Origin: Hyphomicrobiales bacterium
GTDB lineage: Bacteria > Pseudomonadota > Alphaproteobacteria > SPJN01
Direction: 5' to 3'
NCBI GenBank assembly: GCA_006844605.1
Contig: SPJN01000007.1
Coordinates: 43,949 to 107,948 of the forward strand
Length of the DNA: 64,000 nt
Position 1 is the stretch's first letter; each line of letters starts with the position of its first letter. Position numbers and translations under genes: made by a program. Positions 7,991-16,789 of the stretch are shown here, piece after piece. Below the pieces are notes generated by a model, which worked only from the letters and a program-made list of their open reading frames with translations, was not told the origin of the DNA and did not search any database.

Positions 7991-10852
7991 TTATTTACGT
8001 TGCCACCAGCCGCGTTTTTTCGGGCGGGAGCTGTCAGGGGCAGCCAGCACCTTCGGCTCTTCTGGTTCTGGTTCCGCCTCAGCTGCACCCTCGGGCGCGA
8101 ACTCACCAATAATTTTGGGCTCTGCCGTGTCGGTGTTTTCCGCAGCGGGGCTGTCTGCAATGGCAGTGTCGTCATCAGAGTTAGTTTCAGACTTTTCTGC
8201 TGATTGCTCGGCTGATTGCTGGGTAGATTGACCCTCTATCTTTTCATCGGCCTTATCATCAGCATCAGCGCCTGCGGCTTTATCATCTGATTTGTCGTCT
8301 GACGTATCCACACTGTCTTGACCATCAGCGGCAGCTTGATCGCTATTGCCATTGCTATCGCCGTTTTCTGCATTCTCGTCAGAATCTTTCCGCCGCCGTC
8401 TGCGCCGCCGGCGCTTCTTCTTCGGCTTGGGGCTTTCTTCGCTATCGGTATCGCCATCGCCTTCAGCTTTGGCAGTATCGGGTTGCTCAGCCTCGTCCTC
8501 AACGTCGGTCACCTCAATCCCGGTGGGGCCAAGGTCGCCGCTTTCCGGCTGCGCCATTGAAATGGCGCCGCTTTCCGGTTCGTCAGGAACAAATGCAGTA
8601 TTGGGCTTGCCCTTCACGAAGTCGATTGTGATATCGGATAGACCCAGTGTTGAGTCAGACCTGAACATGATGGCGATGCCATAAACGGATTCAGCATTTT
8701 CAAGCCAGCTGCGCTTATTGTTCAGGACATAAACCGCAACGTCGGGGTTAAGGCTAAGTGTGATCTGGCTGGCCCGGCCCCGAACGGCTTCTTCTTCAAC
8801 CGCGCGCATGGCACGCAGGGCAGCTGCATCAATTGTACGGGTGACGCCGGTGCCCTTACAGGTATCGCAAGTCTGCGCATGAGTTTCCAGCAGGCTGGAG
8901 CCAAGACGCTGACGCGACATTTCCAACAGACCGAAATGCGAGATGCGGCCCACTTGAATGCGGGCGCGGTCAGACTTCAACGCGTCTTTCATCTTGCGTT
9001 CAATGGCGCGGCGATTGCGGTGTTCGTCCATATCGATGAAGTCGATGACGATCAGCCCGGCAAGGTCGCGCAGGCGTAACTGGCGGGCAACTTCTTCAGC
9101 AGCTTCAAGGTTGGTGGCAAGGGCTGTTGCCTCGACATTTTTTTCCTTGGTAGCCTTGCCAGAGTTCACGTCGATAGAGACCAGCGCCTCTGTCGGGTTA
9201 ATGACCAGATAGCCGCCTGACTTCAACTGAACTTCCGGTTCGAACATTTGTTCAAGCTGGCTTTCCACCTGATGGCGGGTGAACAGCGGCACGCGATCCT
9301 CATAATGGACGACGTTTTTGGCGTGGCTGGGCATCAGCATTTTCATGAAGCCCTTGGCCTGTTTATAGCCTGCGCTGCCTTGGACCTGAACCTGATCGAC
9401 TTCCTTGCCATATAGATCACGGATGGCCCGTTGGATCAGATTGCCTTCTTCGTAAATCAGGGCAGGGGCGACGGAATCGAGTGTGTGGGTGCGAATATTT
9501 TCCCACAGGCGCAACAGATATTCATAGTCACGCTTGATCTCGGCCTTGGTGCGCTGTGCGCCCGCGGTACGGACGATCAGGCCCATGCCCTTGGGCACTT
9601 CCATGTCACGGGCGACAGACTTCAACCGCTTGCGGTCATTGGCATTGGTGATCTTGCGTGAGATGCCGCCACCACGTGCAGTGTTGGGCATCAGGACACA
9701 ATAACGGCCAGCCAGTGACAGATAGGTTGTCAGGGCAGCGCCCTTGTTGCCACGCTCTTCTTTGACGACCTGCACCAGCACGATTTGGCGGCGCTTGATC
9801 ACTTCCTGAATATTGTAGTTGCGCAATTTGACCCGGCGGGGGGCGATGTCTTCTTCAACAGAATCGCCTGAACCTGCGTCTTCGATGGACTCTTCTTCTT
9901 CGGCGTCACCGTCTTCAGATTTGTCGTCTGACTGGTCTTCTGCTTTCGCTTCAGGCTTTTCTTCAGTGTCGGCGGGCTCGTCAGAGTTGGCCTCAGGCGT
10001 ATCTGATTCCGCATCTGAATCAACGTTGGCTTCAGCGGCGGATTCAGCAGCGGTTTCGGCCTCTGCATCACTGGCTTCGGTTTCGTCAGCGGTCAGGCGA
10101 TCATCTTCAGCGGTTGCGGCGGCCTGTGTTTTGTCGTCACCGTCGTCTTTTGCGTCTTTTGCCGTGGCGTCTTCCGTGGCGTCTGACTTTTCATCTGATT
10201 CTTTTGGGGCAGGTGCGGCGGCGCTTTCATCAGGTGTTGGCAGCGATGCGTCAGGGACGGGGACGATTTCTTCGGCGGGCTTGGTGTCAGCATCCGTCTT
10301 GGCTTCTGCCTTGTTGTCGCCGGCAGGTTTGTCAGCGCCATCTGCTGCTTCGGCAGAGCCGTCCGCAGCCTTGTCCTCGGCCTTGTCGTCGGCCTTGTCT
10401 TCAGCCGTTTTGTCATCAGTAGCGGCAGCGTCTTTTTTATTGTTGCGGCCACGACCGCCACGGCGGCGTGGGGCGCGCTTGCGCTTGGGCTTGTCAGCCT
10501 TTTTCTCGTCATTGCCCTCGGTGCCGTTTTCGTCGTCGTCATCTTCTTTATTGGCGGCGGCTTCTTCGGCAGCTTCGGCGTCAAGCAGGGCCTGACGGTC
10601 CGCCTGCGGGATCTGGTAATAGTCCGGGTGGATTTCGCTTAGCGGCAAAAAGCCGTGGCGGTTGCCGCCATATTCGACAAAGGCTGCCTGTAGCGACGGC
10701 TCAACGCGAGTCACTTTTGCCAGGTAGATATTGCCTTTTAGCTGTTTGCGAAGGCTTGATTCGAATTCGAAATCTTCAACCTTGTTGGCTTGAACCACTG
10801 CAACCCGCGTTTCTTCGGGTTGGCTGGCGTCGATCAGCATCTTTTTTGCCAT
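7991..10852 (-). CDS. rne: Ribonuclease E (RNase E/G family)
   Basis: A 953-residue endoribonuclease, the core of the RNA degradosome. The S1 RNA-binding domain begins near residue 38. It is interrupted by a long acidic, Ala/Asp/Glu/Lys-rich insert (about 90-345, including a basic island KRKRAPRRRGGRGRNNKK), then resumes at IQEVIKRRQIVLVQVVKEE. Such inserts are known in alphaproteobacterial RNase E. The catalytic DNase I-like region holds SIDVNSGKAT and IDFIDMDEHRNRR, and the zinc-link CDTCKGTG follows. The C-terminal scaffold is disordered, with an RNA-binding basic run (KKKRRRRRRRRK). It ends in a GWW motif (KKRGWWQRK), a PNPase-docking element known from Caulobacter. ATG 10852 has a GAGAGGA ribosome site. 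Confidence 0.97.
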   Translation of the reverse strand: MAKKMLIDASQPEETRVAVVQANKVEDFEFESSLRKQLKGNIYLAKVTRVEPSLQAAFVEYGGNRHGFLPLSEIHPDYYQIPQADRQALLDAEAAEEAAANKEDDDDENGTEGNDEKKADKPKRKRAPRRRGGRGRNNKKDAAATDDKTAEDKADDKAEDKAADGSAEAADGADKPAGDNKAEAKTDADTKPAEEIVPVPDASLPTPDESAAAPAPKESDEKSDATEDATAKDAKDDGDDKTQAAATAEDDRLTADETEASDAEAETAAESAAEANVDSDAESDTPEANSDEPADTEEKPEAKAEDQSDDKSEDGDAEEEESIEDAGSGDSVEEDIAPRRVKLRNYNIQEVIKRRQIVLVQVVKEERGNKGAALTTYLSLAGRYCVLMPNTARGGGISRKITNANDRKRLKSVARDMEVPKGMGLIVRTAGAQRTKAEIKRDYEYLLRLWENIRTHTLDSVAPALIYEEGNLIQRAIRDLYGKEVDQVQVQGSAGYKQAKGFMKMLMPSHAKNVVHYEDRVPLFTRHQVESQLEQMFEPEVQLKSGGYLVINPTEALVSIDVNSGKATKEKNVEATALATNLEAAEEVARQLRLRDLAGLIVIDFIDMDEHRNRRAIERKMKDALKSDRARIQVGRISHFGLLEMSRQRLGSSLLETHAQTCDTCKGTGVTRTIDAAALRAMRAVEEEAVRGRASQITLSLNPDVAVYVLNNKRSWLENAESVYGIAIMFRSDSTLGLSDITIDFVKGKPNTAFVPDEPESGAISMAQPESGDLGPTGIEVTDVEDEAEQPDTAKAEGDGDTDSEESPKPKKKRRRRRRRRKDSDENAENGDSNGNSDQAAADGQDSVDTSDDKSDDKAAGADADDKADEKIEGQSTQQSAEQSAEKSETNSDDDTAIADSPAAENTDTAEPKIIGEFAPEGAAEAEPEPEEPKVLAAPDSSRPKKRGWWQRK

Positions 10853-11622
10853 GGGAATTGTCCTCTCCCGTCGGGGGTGCCGACGGATTTATATTGATGA
10901 GGCCAGCCATGTCCAAATGTTCAGGATCGCGCCCGGGTAAATCAGTAACCCATTGGCTTAATTGGTTTTTCCGACTTCTTAAGGGAAGTTGGTTCGCCCC
11001 GTGCAGCGCGTTGATGCGGCGTGGGGAAGATCCTGTAAGACCTAAAGACAGCCCGCCACGCAGCAAAAATGCCCGCACGTTTTTTGAACGGCGGCTTTGG
11101 CGTTGCGGTTGCGGGAGGCGGGCAGTTTGGCCCATGCTCCGGCTGTCTATGGTCATCATATTGGACACGTAAAGGCCCAGTTGCTCTGTTTTCTGATCCG
11201 CTTCGTGCGAAACCAGAAAATTCATGAAATTCAATTGGTTAGAGTGGGCTTTGCCCATTCTGTCGATGGTTCCGGGCTGTCGGATTATCTCTTTAAGCGC
11301 ATGCCGTTGCTTGGGGCCCGCCTGTTTGCCAGCGCCTGAATGGCGGTCTGACACGTAGCGGTTTGCCTGCCGCAAGGGCTTTCGAAACCAAGCGCACCCT
11401 ATAGCAGTTTTTGCAAAACACAAAGGCCAAAGATTTCGCGGCAAAACGAACGGGATGTGACAGCCGTCGCGCTTGGGCGCGGGGTGCCCGAATGGCACCT
11501 GATTTGTGCCCTAATAGAGCCCGAATCAGGCATAATATACCTGCTGTACTGGTGAGTGCCGGGCGATTCATGCGGTTTTGCGCCGACTGGCCCGGCTTTT
11601 GTGAGGTTATGAGGGGTCAGAT
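10853..11622. other. 770-base divergent region between rne and amiC (long rne leader)
   Basis: No convincing protein gene is seen here; open frames are short or have shadow-like composition. It must hold the divergent promoters of rne and amiC. A weak rne promoter candidate is CTTTGT-N16-TATAGG on the minus strand near 11400-11427, which would give a leader of about 540 bases. That fits the known long, autoregulatory rne 5' UTRs of other bacteria. Stem-loops include 10868-10886, an imperfect one at 10971-10992, GGTGCC-5-GGCACC at 11483-11499 and CCTGATT...AATCAGG at 11498-11530. No tRNA or known small RNA is recognised. Confidence 0.5.
10868..10886 (-). promoter_or_regulatory. Perfect stem-loop just upstream of the rne ribosome site
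   Basis: CCGTCGG and CCGACGG form a perfect 7-bp stem around a 5-base loop. On the rne mRNA the hairpin ends about 16 bases before the ATG at 10852, immediately 5' of the GAGAGGA Shine-Dalgarno. A 5' UTR hairpin used for RNase E autoregulation is established for E. coli rne. The same role here is inference. Confidence 0.55.
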
Positions 11623-12879
11623 TTGACACGAACCCGGTTGATAAGCGGGATTTTTGCGCTGCTTGGGCTGCTTTTGGTGCCGGTTGTGGTGCAGGCGGTA
11701 AAGAGTGAACCTGCGTTCATCTCTTCACTGCGCATTGGTGTGCATCCTGATCACACGCGGATCGTCCTTGACCTGTCGGCCCAGCCCAAGACCCAAATTT
11801 TCACGCTGTCGGCCCCTGATCGTGTTGTGCTTGATCTGGCCGGGGCGCAATTCACTATGAAGACACCGGGACCGATCCCGAAGGCGGGACTGGTTGATCA
11901 ATATCGTTTCGGCCTGTTCCGGCCGGGGCTGTCACGGCTTGTCCTTGATTTACGTAAGCCGGTCACCGTTAAGCAGCACTTCTTTTTACCCGCCACTGAT
12001 GGCGGAACGGGCAAGCGGATGGTGATCGATCTGGCCCCCGTTAGCCGAGCCAATTTTGACAAGCAGGCAGGCTTTCCCAAAACGGCATTGAAGGCTGAAC
12101 CGAGCGCATCAGGCAACGGCGTGGCGCAGCCCCAACCATCGGCGCAACCCCAGCCCGTGGGCGCGACACGGCCCAAAAATCGCCGCCCGGTGATTGTGCT
12201 GGATGCCGGACATGGCGGCGTTGACCCCGGTGCCATCGGGCGCAGCGGCACGCGCGAAAAAGATGTGGTCTTTGATGTCACCAAGCGGTTGCAACGCAAG
12301 TTGCAGGCCACCGGGCGCTATGATGTTTACCTGACGCGGGACCGCGATATTCTGATCCCGCTGCGAGAACGCGTGCGGCGCGCCCGCGCCCGTAACGCCG
12401 ATCTATTCATCTCAATCCACGCGGATTCTGCGGAAAATCCCAAGGCGCATGGGGCGGGGGTGTATACCCTGTCTGAGCGGTCTTCGGATAAAGAAGCGGC
12501 GGCATTGGCCCGGCGTGAGAACAGGGCAGATATTATCGCAGGCGTGAACCTTGAGCATGAGACCCATGAAGTCACGAATATTCTGATCGATCTTGCCCAG
12601 CGTGAAACCAAAAATAGGTCAGCTGCGTTTGCCGAAACATTGGTGCCGCAACTGCGTGCGGTTACAGACAATCGATCCAAGCCGCATAGGTTTGCGGGCT
12701 TTGTCGTGTTGAAGGCACCTGATGTGCCATCAGTGTTGATCGAGCTGGGGTTTCTGACCAACCGCACAGAGGAGCGCCGCTTGAGGTCAAGCCAATGGCG
12801 TGATCAAATGGTTGCGGCTATTGGCCGTGCGGTCGACAATTATTTCAAAAATCACCCGGTCGTGGCATATGGTGATTAA
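11623..12879 (+). CDS. amiC: N-acetylmuramoyl-L-alanine amidase (AmiC type, AMIN + amidase_3)
   Basis: A 418-residue periplasmic zinc amidase that cuts the amide between MurNAc and the stem peptide during cell separation. A signal peptide (residues 1-25, ending VVVQA) is followed by an AMIN domain (about 30-140), which targets septal peptidoglycan. After a Pro/Gln-rich linker comes the amidase_3 catalytic domain from about 188. Zinc-site motifs are DAGHGGVDPGAIG, the Glu of TREKD, and SIHADS; a late ELGFLTN carries the catalytic Glu. The start is TTG 11623, preceded by GAGGGG at good spacing. The rne-amiC-mrcA-prfB order is typical of Alphaproteobacteria. The stop lies within a short direct repeat before mrcA. 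Confidence 0.93.
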   Translation: MTRTRLISGIFALLGLLLVPVVVQAVKSEPAFISSLRIGVHPDHTRIVLDLSAQPKTQIFTLSAPDRVVLDLAGAQFTMKTPGPIPKAGLVDQYRFGLFRPGLSRLVLDLRKPVTVKQHFFLPATDGGTGKRMVIDLAPVSRANFDKQAGFPKTALKAEPSASGNGVAQPQPSAQPQPVGATRPKNRRPVIVLDAGHGGVDPGAIGRSGTREKDVVFDVTKRLQRKLQATGRYDVYLTRDRDILIPLRERVRRARARNADLFISIHADSAENPKAHGAGVYTLSERSSDKEAAALARRENRADIIAGVNLEHETHEVTNILIDLAQRETKNRSAAFAETLVPQLRAVTDNRSKPHRFAGFVVLKAPDVPSVLIELGFLTNRTEERRLRSSQWRDQMVAAIGRAVDNYFKNHPVVAYGD

Positions 12880-12912
12880 TCCGGTGCGCGGATTGTGGTG
12901 ATTAATCCAGTG
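12871..12912 (+). repeat. 16-bp direct repeat between amiC and mrcA
   Basis: GGTGATTAATCCGGTG (12871-12886) recurs as GGTGATTAATCCAGTG (12897-12912), 15 of 16 identical, 26 bases apart. The first copy contains the amiC stop codon. It looks like a local duplication, with no clear function. Confidence 0.6.
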
Positions 12913-12949
12913 TATGAATTGGCGTAAATTTAGTGGCGGGAAGTTTGTG

Positions 12950-15385
12950 ATGCGGTGGCTCACCCTTGCGATATCAGGTTTGATAGTGGCGGCGATTGCC
13001 GGCGTCGCTGTGTTACTGTACGGCCTGTTTTATTTCGGGCAGGACCTACCGGATTATCGCCAGCTGGCCGATTATGAACCCCCGGTGATGAGCCGTATTC
13101 ACGCCGGTGATGGCAGCCTGATCGGCGTGTATGCCCGTCAGAAGCGCATCTTCGTGCCGCGCGAGGCAATCCCCGATCGGGTCGTCAACGCATTCCTGTC
13201 TGCCGAAGACAAAACTTTTTACGACCATCCGGGACTTGATTTCACAGGGCTTGCCCGTGCTGTGCTTGTAAATGTGCGCAACAAGATGAGCGGACGCCGG
13301 CCAGTCGGCGCGTCAACCATCACCCAGCAGGTGGCCAAGAATTTCCTGCTGTCCGGTGAGGTGTCTTACACCCGTAAGATCAAGGAGGCGCTGCTGTCAT
13401 TCAGGATTGAGCGCGCCTTCACCAAGGACCAAATCATTGAGCTTTATTTGAACGAGATTTATATGGGCCGCAGCGCCTATGGCGTGGCAGCCGCCAGCAT
13501 GATCTATTTCAACAAGGCCCTTGATGAGTTGACGATTGCCGATGCAGCCTATCTGGCGGCCCTGCCAAAAGCGCCGAACAATTATCACCCCGTACGCAAT
13601 CATGATCGTGCCTTGGCGCGCCGTAATTGGGTGATCGGCCAATTGGAAGAAAATGGTTATATCACCGAAGAAGAAAAGGCCGAGGCGATTGCCCAGCCGT
13701 TGAATGCCGGCACGGGCGAGGCTGTGCGTCTAGTCAATGCACGTTACTTCACCTCAGCCATCGCACAGGACTTGATCAGCCTTTATGGCGAAGACAGCCT
13801 GTTCGAAGGCGGCTTGTCCATTCGCACAACGGTGGAGCCTGACTTGCAACGAGCGGCCCATAAGGTGCTGCGCGACGGGCTGGTCAGCTTTGACCGGCGG
13901 CAGGGCTGGCGCGGCCCGGTTGATCATATTGACCCGGCGCAATTCGCAACAGAAGAAGGCCAGGACGATGCCCGTGCGCAATTGATCGACCTTGATGCCG
14001 ATCTTGATTTCAAGCCGTGGTATCACGCCTTGGTCACCAGCGTGACGGATGATGCCGCGTTGATCTTGCTGGCAACGGGTCAGGGGGGCAAGCTGCCCCT
14101 GTCAGGGATGGAATGGGCGCGGGCTGCGGCCAAGTCCGAAAAGGGCAGCAAGGGCCCAACGCCGAAAAAACCCCGTGATGTGGTGAAGGTTGGCGACATT
14201 GTTTTAGTGGAGCCGCAGGGCGACGGTCAATCATATGTCTTGCGTCAGGAACCTGAGGTGAATGGCGGCTTGGTCGCGATGGATCCGCACACAGGCCGGG
14301 TCTTGGCACTGGTCGGCGGTTTCTCATACGCGCGCAGCCGCTTTAACCGTGCCATTCAGGCTGAACGGCAACCGGGGTCCGCCTTCAAACCGTTTGTTTA
14401 TGCTGCCGGGCTTGATGTCGGGTTTACGCCATCAAGTCTTGTGCTTGATGCGCCGTTTGTGATGGATCAGGGGCCGGGCAAGCCGATGTGGAAACCCGCC
14501 AACTATTCCAACAAGTTTTATGGCCCGTCCACATTGCGGCTTGGCATTGAAAAATCCCGAAACCTGATGACGGTGCGGTTGGCGCAATATATCGGTATGG
14601 AATCTGTGATCGCCTATGCCAAACATTTCGGCATCGGCAAGGGAATGCAAAAGGTGTTGGCATCATCCTTGGGTTCGCACGAAGTAACACTGATTGATAT
14701 GACCAATGCCTATGCCATGCTGGTCAATGGCGGCAAACGCATTCACCCTGTATTGATTGATCGGGTGCAGGACCGCTGGGGCGGTACGGTGTTCAAGTCT
14801 GATGATCGTGCCTGCACGTCCTGTCAGGCTGACGAATGGATGGGCACCCCGCCGCCGCGTCTGCCAGATGAGCGTGAGCGGGTGATCAGCAGTGGCACTG
14901 CCTATCAGATGGTGTCCATGCTGGAGGGCGTTGTACAGCGCGGCACTGGCGTGCGGGTAAAGACCGTGGGTAAGCCACTGGCCGGGAAAACAGGCACAAC
15001 GAATGAAAGCCGCGATGCGTGGTTTGTCGGCTTTTCACCTGACTTGGCTGTCGGCGTTTATGTCGGGTATGACAATCCCCGCAGTTTGGGGCGGCGGGAG
15101 ACCGGCTCCTCAGCCGCAGCACCGATATTCCGCGACTTTATGAAAGCGGCCTTGAAGGGCAAGCCTGCCACACCGTTCCGTATTCCGCCCGATATTCGGT
15201 TGGTCCGCGTGAATGTCAAAACCGGCAAGGGGGCGCTGCCCGGTGATCGCAATGTGATCTTGGAGGCGTTCAAGCCCGGCACCGGGCCGGACACCGAAGC
15301 GTCTGTTGTTGACGGCACTTATCGTGGTGGCAGCAGCGGTAGCAGCGGTAATTCCGGCCTGTCAGGCACGGGTGGTCTGTATTAA
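12950..15385 (+). CDS. mrcA: Penicillin-binding protein 1A (bifunctional peptidoglycan synthase)
   Basis: A class A PBP, 811 residues from ATG 12950. It polymerises glycan strands from lipid II and cross-links their peptides. One N-terminal membrane anchor is followed by the glycosyltransferase-51 domain, with EDKTFYDHPGLD carrying the catalytic Glu, then STITQQVAKNFLL and RKIKEALLSFRIE. Next comes an OB-like region, then the transpeptidase domain with the active Ser in GSAFKPF (SxxK) and KTGT in LAGKTGTTNE. The tail is Gly/Ser-rich. ATG 12950 is preferred because GGGAAG precedes it at good spacing and family members start close to the anchor. ATG 12914 would add 12 residues without a clear ribosome site. 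Confidence 0.94.
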   Translation: MRWLTLAISGLIVAAIAGVAVLLYGLFYFGQDLPDYRQLADYEPPVMSRIHAGDGSLIGVYARQKRIFVPREAIPDRVVNAFLSAEDKTFYDHPGLDFTGLARAVLVNVRNKMSGRRPVGASTITQQVAKNFLLSGEVSYTRKIKEALLSFRIERAFTKDQIIELYLNEIYMGRSAYGVAAASMIYFNKALDELTIADAAYLAALPKAPNNYHPVRNHDRALARRNWVIGQLEENGYITEEEKAEAIAQPLNAGTGEAVRLVNARYFTSAIAQDLISLYGEDSLFEGGLSIRTTVEPDLQRAAHKVLRDGLVSFDRRQGWRGPVDHIDPAQFATEEGQDDARAQLIDLDADLDFKPWYHALVTSVTDDAALILLATGQGGKLPLSGMEWARAAAKSEKGSKGPTPKKPRDVVKVGDIVLVEPQGDGQSYVLRQEPEVNGGLVAMDPHTGRVLALVGGFSYARSRFNRAIQAERQPGSAFKPFVYAAGLDVGFTPSSLVLDAPFVMDQGPGKPMWKPANYSNKFYGPSTLRLGIEKSRNLMTVRLAQYIGMESVIAYAKHFGIGKGMQKVLASSLGSHEVTLIDMTNAYAMLVNGGKRIHPVLIDRVQDRWGGTVFKSDDRACTSCQADEWMGTPPPRLPDERERVISSGTAYQMVSMLEGVVQRGTGVRVKTVGKPLAGKTGTTNESRDAWFVGFSPDLAVGVYVGYDNPRSLGRRETGSSAAAPIFRDFMKAALKGKPATPFRIPPDIRLVRVNVKTGKGALPGDRNVILEAFKPGTGPDTEASVVDGTYRGGSSGSSGNSGLSGTGGLY

Positions 15386-15496
15386 TTATTTGGGATTACG
15401 GAGAGGCCAACGGATCGCAAGATGCTTGCGGAAACATTGTGGCTCCCCTATATCCCCATACAATATCTATTCTTTTGAGCAGGAGTGTTCGACGGT

Positions 15497-16628
15497 ATGC
15501 GCGCCGAAGCCCAAACCCTTGTTGATAAAATCAAGCAGTCCCTGTCACTGCTGAGGAGGCATCTTTGACCCCCCTCAGGCAGCAAAGGACCTTGCCGAGC
15601 TGAACAGTCAGGCCGAAGACCCTGATTTGTGGAATGATCAGGCGCGTGCGCAAAAGGTCATGCAGGAACGCACCCGGCTTGAAAACGCGTTGAAGGGTTT
15701 TGAAAACCTTGAACAAACCTTGGAAGACGCGATTGAGTTGATCGGCCTTGGTGATGAAGAAGGCGATGAAGACGCCATTACCGAAGGCGAGGAGATGCTG
15801 AACGGCCTGATGGTCGAAGCTGAAAAGCAGGAGGTTGAAACCCTGCTGTCTGGCGAGGCTGATTCCAACGATTGCTTTATCGAAATTCATTCAGGGGCCG
15901 GCGGGACGGAAAGTCAGGACTGGGCCTCAATGCTGTATCGCATGTACACCCGCTGGGCCGAGGCGCATGGCCATAAAGTTGAGCATGTCGAAGAAAGCCC
16001 CGGTGAAGAAGCGGGCATCAAATCAGCCACCATTAAGGTCACTGGGCACAATGCCTATGGCTGGGCAAAGACCGAGGCAGGCGTCCACCGTTTGGTGCGA
16101 ATCTCGCCCTATGATTCGTCAGCCCGTCGTCACACCAGTTTTGCAAGCGTGTGGATTTACCCATCCATTGACGATGCCATCGAAGTTGAAATCGAAGAAA
16201 AAGATGTGCGGACAGATACCTATCGTGCCTCAGGTGCCGGTGGGCAGCACATTAATAAAACAGACTCAGCCGTGCGATTGACCCATGAACCCACCGGGAT
16301 TGTGGTGCAGTGCCAATCAGGCCGATCACAGCACAAAAACCGTGCCGAAGCATGGGCAATGCTGCGTGCGCGCCTTTATGAGCTGGAGCTGCAAAAGCGG
16401 GAAGATGAAGCGAACAAGGCCGCCGAAGGCAAGACGGAAATTGGATGGGGGCATCAGATCCGCTCCTATGTCCTGCAGCCTTATCAGATGGTCAAGGATT
16501 TGCGGACGGGCGTTGAAAGCCCAACACCGCAAACCGTGTTGGACGGTGATCTGGACAAGTTCATGGCCGCCGCCTTGGCGCAGCGGATTCATGGCGGCGA
16601 AGGCGTCGAAGTCGCCGACCTGGACTAG
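15497..16628 (+). CDS. prfB: Peptide chain release factor 2, expressed through a programmed +1 frameshift
   Basis: RF2 recognises UGA and UAA and triggers peptide release. Frame 0 starts at ATG 15497 and ends after 23 codons at an in-frame TGA (15566-15568). Skipping T15566 continues the protein from GAC 15567 to TAG 16626-16628, giving about 376 residues. The frameshift site (see separate entry) is the classical autoregulatory one. The catalytic GGQ lies in [17 protein letters not shown]. The codon-recognition tripeptide, SPF in E. coli RF2, reads SPY here ([15 protein letters not shown]). A caller ignoring the shift would start the gene about 40 codons late, at 15627. Downstream lie 57-bp repeats and a convergent operon. 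Confidence 0.96.
15554..15569 (+). promoter_or_regulatory. prfB programmed +1 frameshift signal
   Basis: The sequence reads AGG AGG CAT CTT TGA C. An internal Shine-Dalgarno-like AGGAGG lies three bases upstream of the slippery CTT, followed by the UGA stop and C. This matches the well-studied E. coli prfB site (AGG GGG TAT CTT TGA C) in spacing and order. When RF2 is scarce, ribosomes pause at UGA and slip forward, so RF2 controls its own synthesis. Confidence 0.97.
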
Positions 16629-16652
16629 GTGTGAGGGGCGAGGGCAGTCCGA

Positions 16653-16786
16653 TTTGCTGGTGGTCGCTTGATGGTTGACGCGCCGCCGGACGCAAAACCG
16701 GTTCCCACTTTTGCTGGCGGTCGCTTGATGGTTGACGCGCCGCCGGACGCAAAACCGCTTCCCACTTTTGCTGGCGATCGCTTGAA
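16653..16786. repeat. 57-bp tandem repeat, two full copies plus a partial third
   Basis: Units at 16653-16709 and 16710-16766 are nearly identical, and a third truncated unit runs to about 16786. Each unit carries TCGCTTGATGGTTGACGCG, a CCGCCGG block and an AAACCG[GC]TTCCCAC stretch. Across unit junctions GCAAAA and TTTTGC form 6-bp stems with 11-base loops (16692-16714 and 16749-16771). The array lies between the convergent ends of prfB and the DprE2-like gene, where such REP-like stems could protect or end both transcripts. Confidence 0.85.
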
Positions 16787-16789
16787 TAC

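Noticed and set aside
9819..10595. A 258-codon open frame on the + strand rich in Ser and Ala
   Set aside because: It is the exact antisense of the acidic Asp/Glu/Ala insert of rne; the repetitive composition keeps the opposite frame open. It has no ribosome site or family motif.
10776..11498. A 240-codon minus-strand frame upstream of and into rne
   Set aside because: It runs into the rne start in another frame, has a basic, random-like composition and no ribosome site. The region is better explained as leader DNA.
16653..16786. Possible CRISPR array
   Set aside because: Units are contiguous without unique spacers, only two to three copies exist, and no cas gene is nearby.
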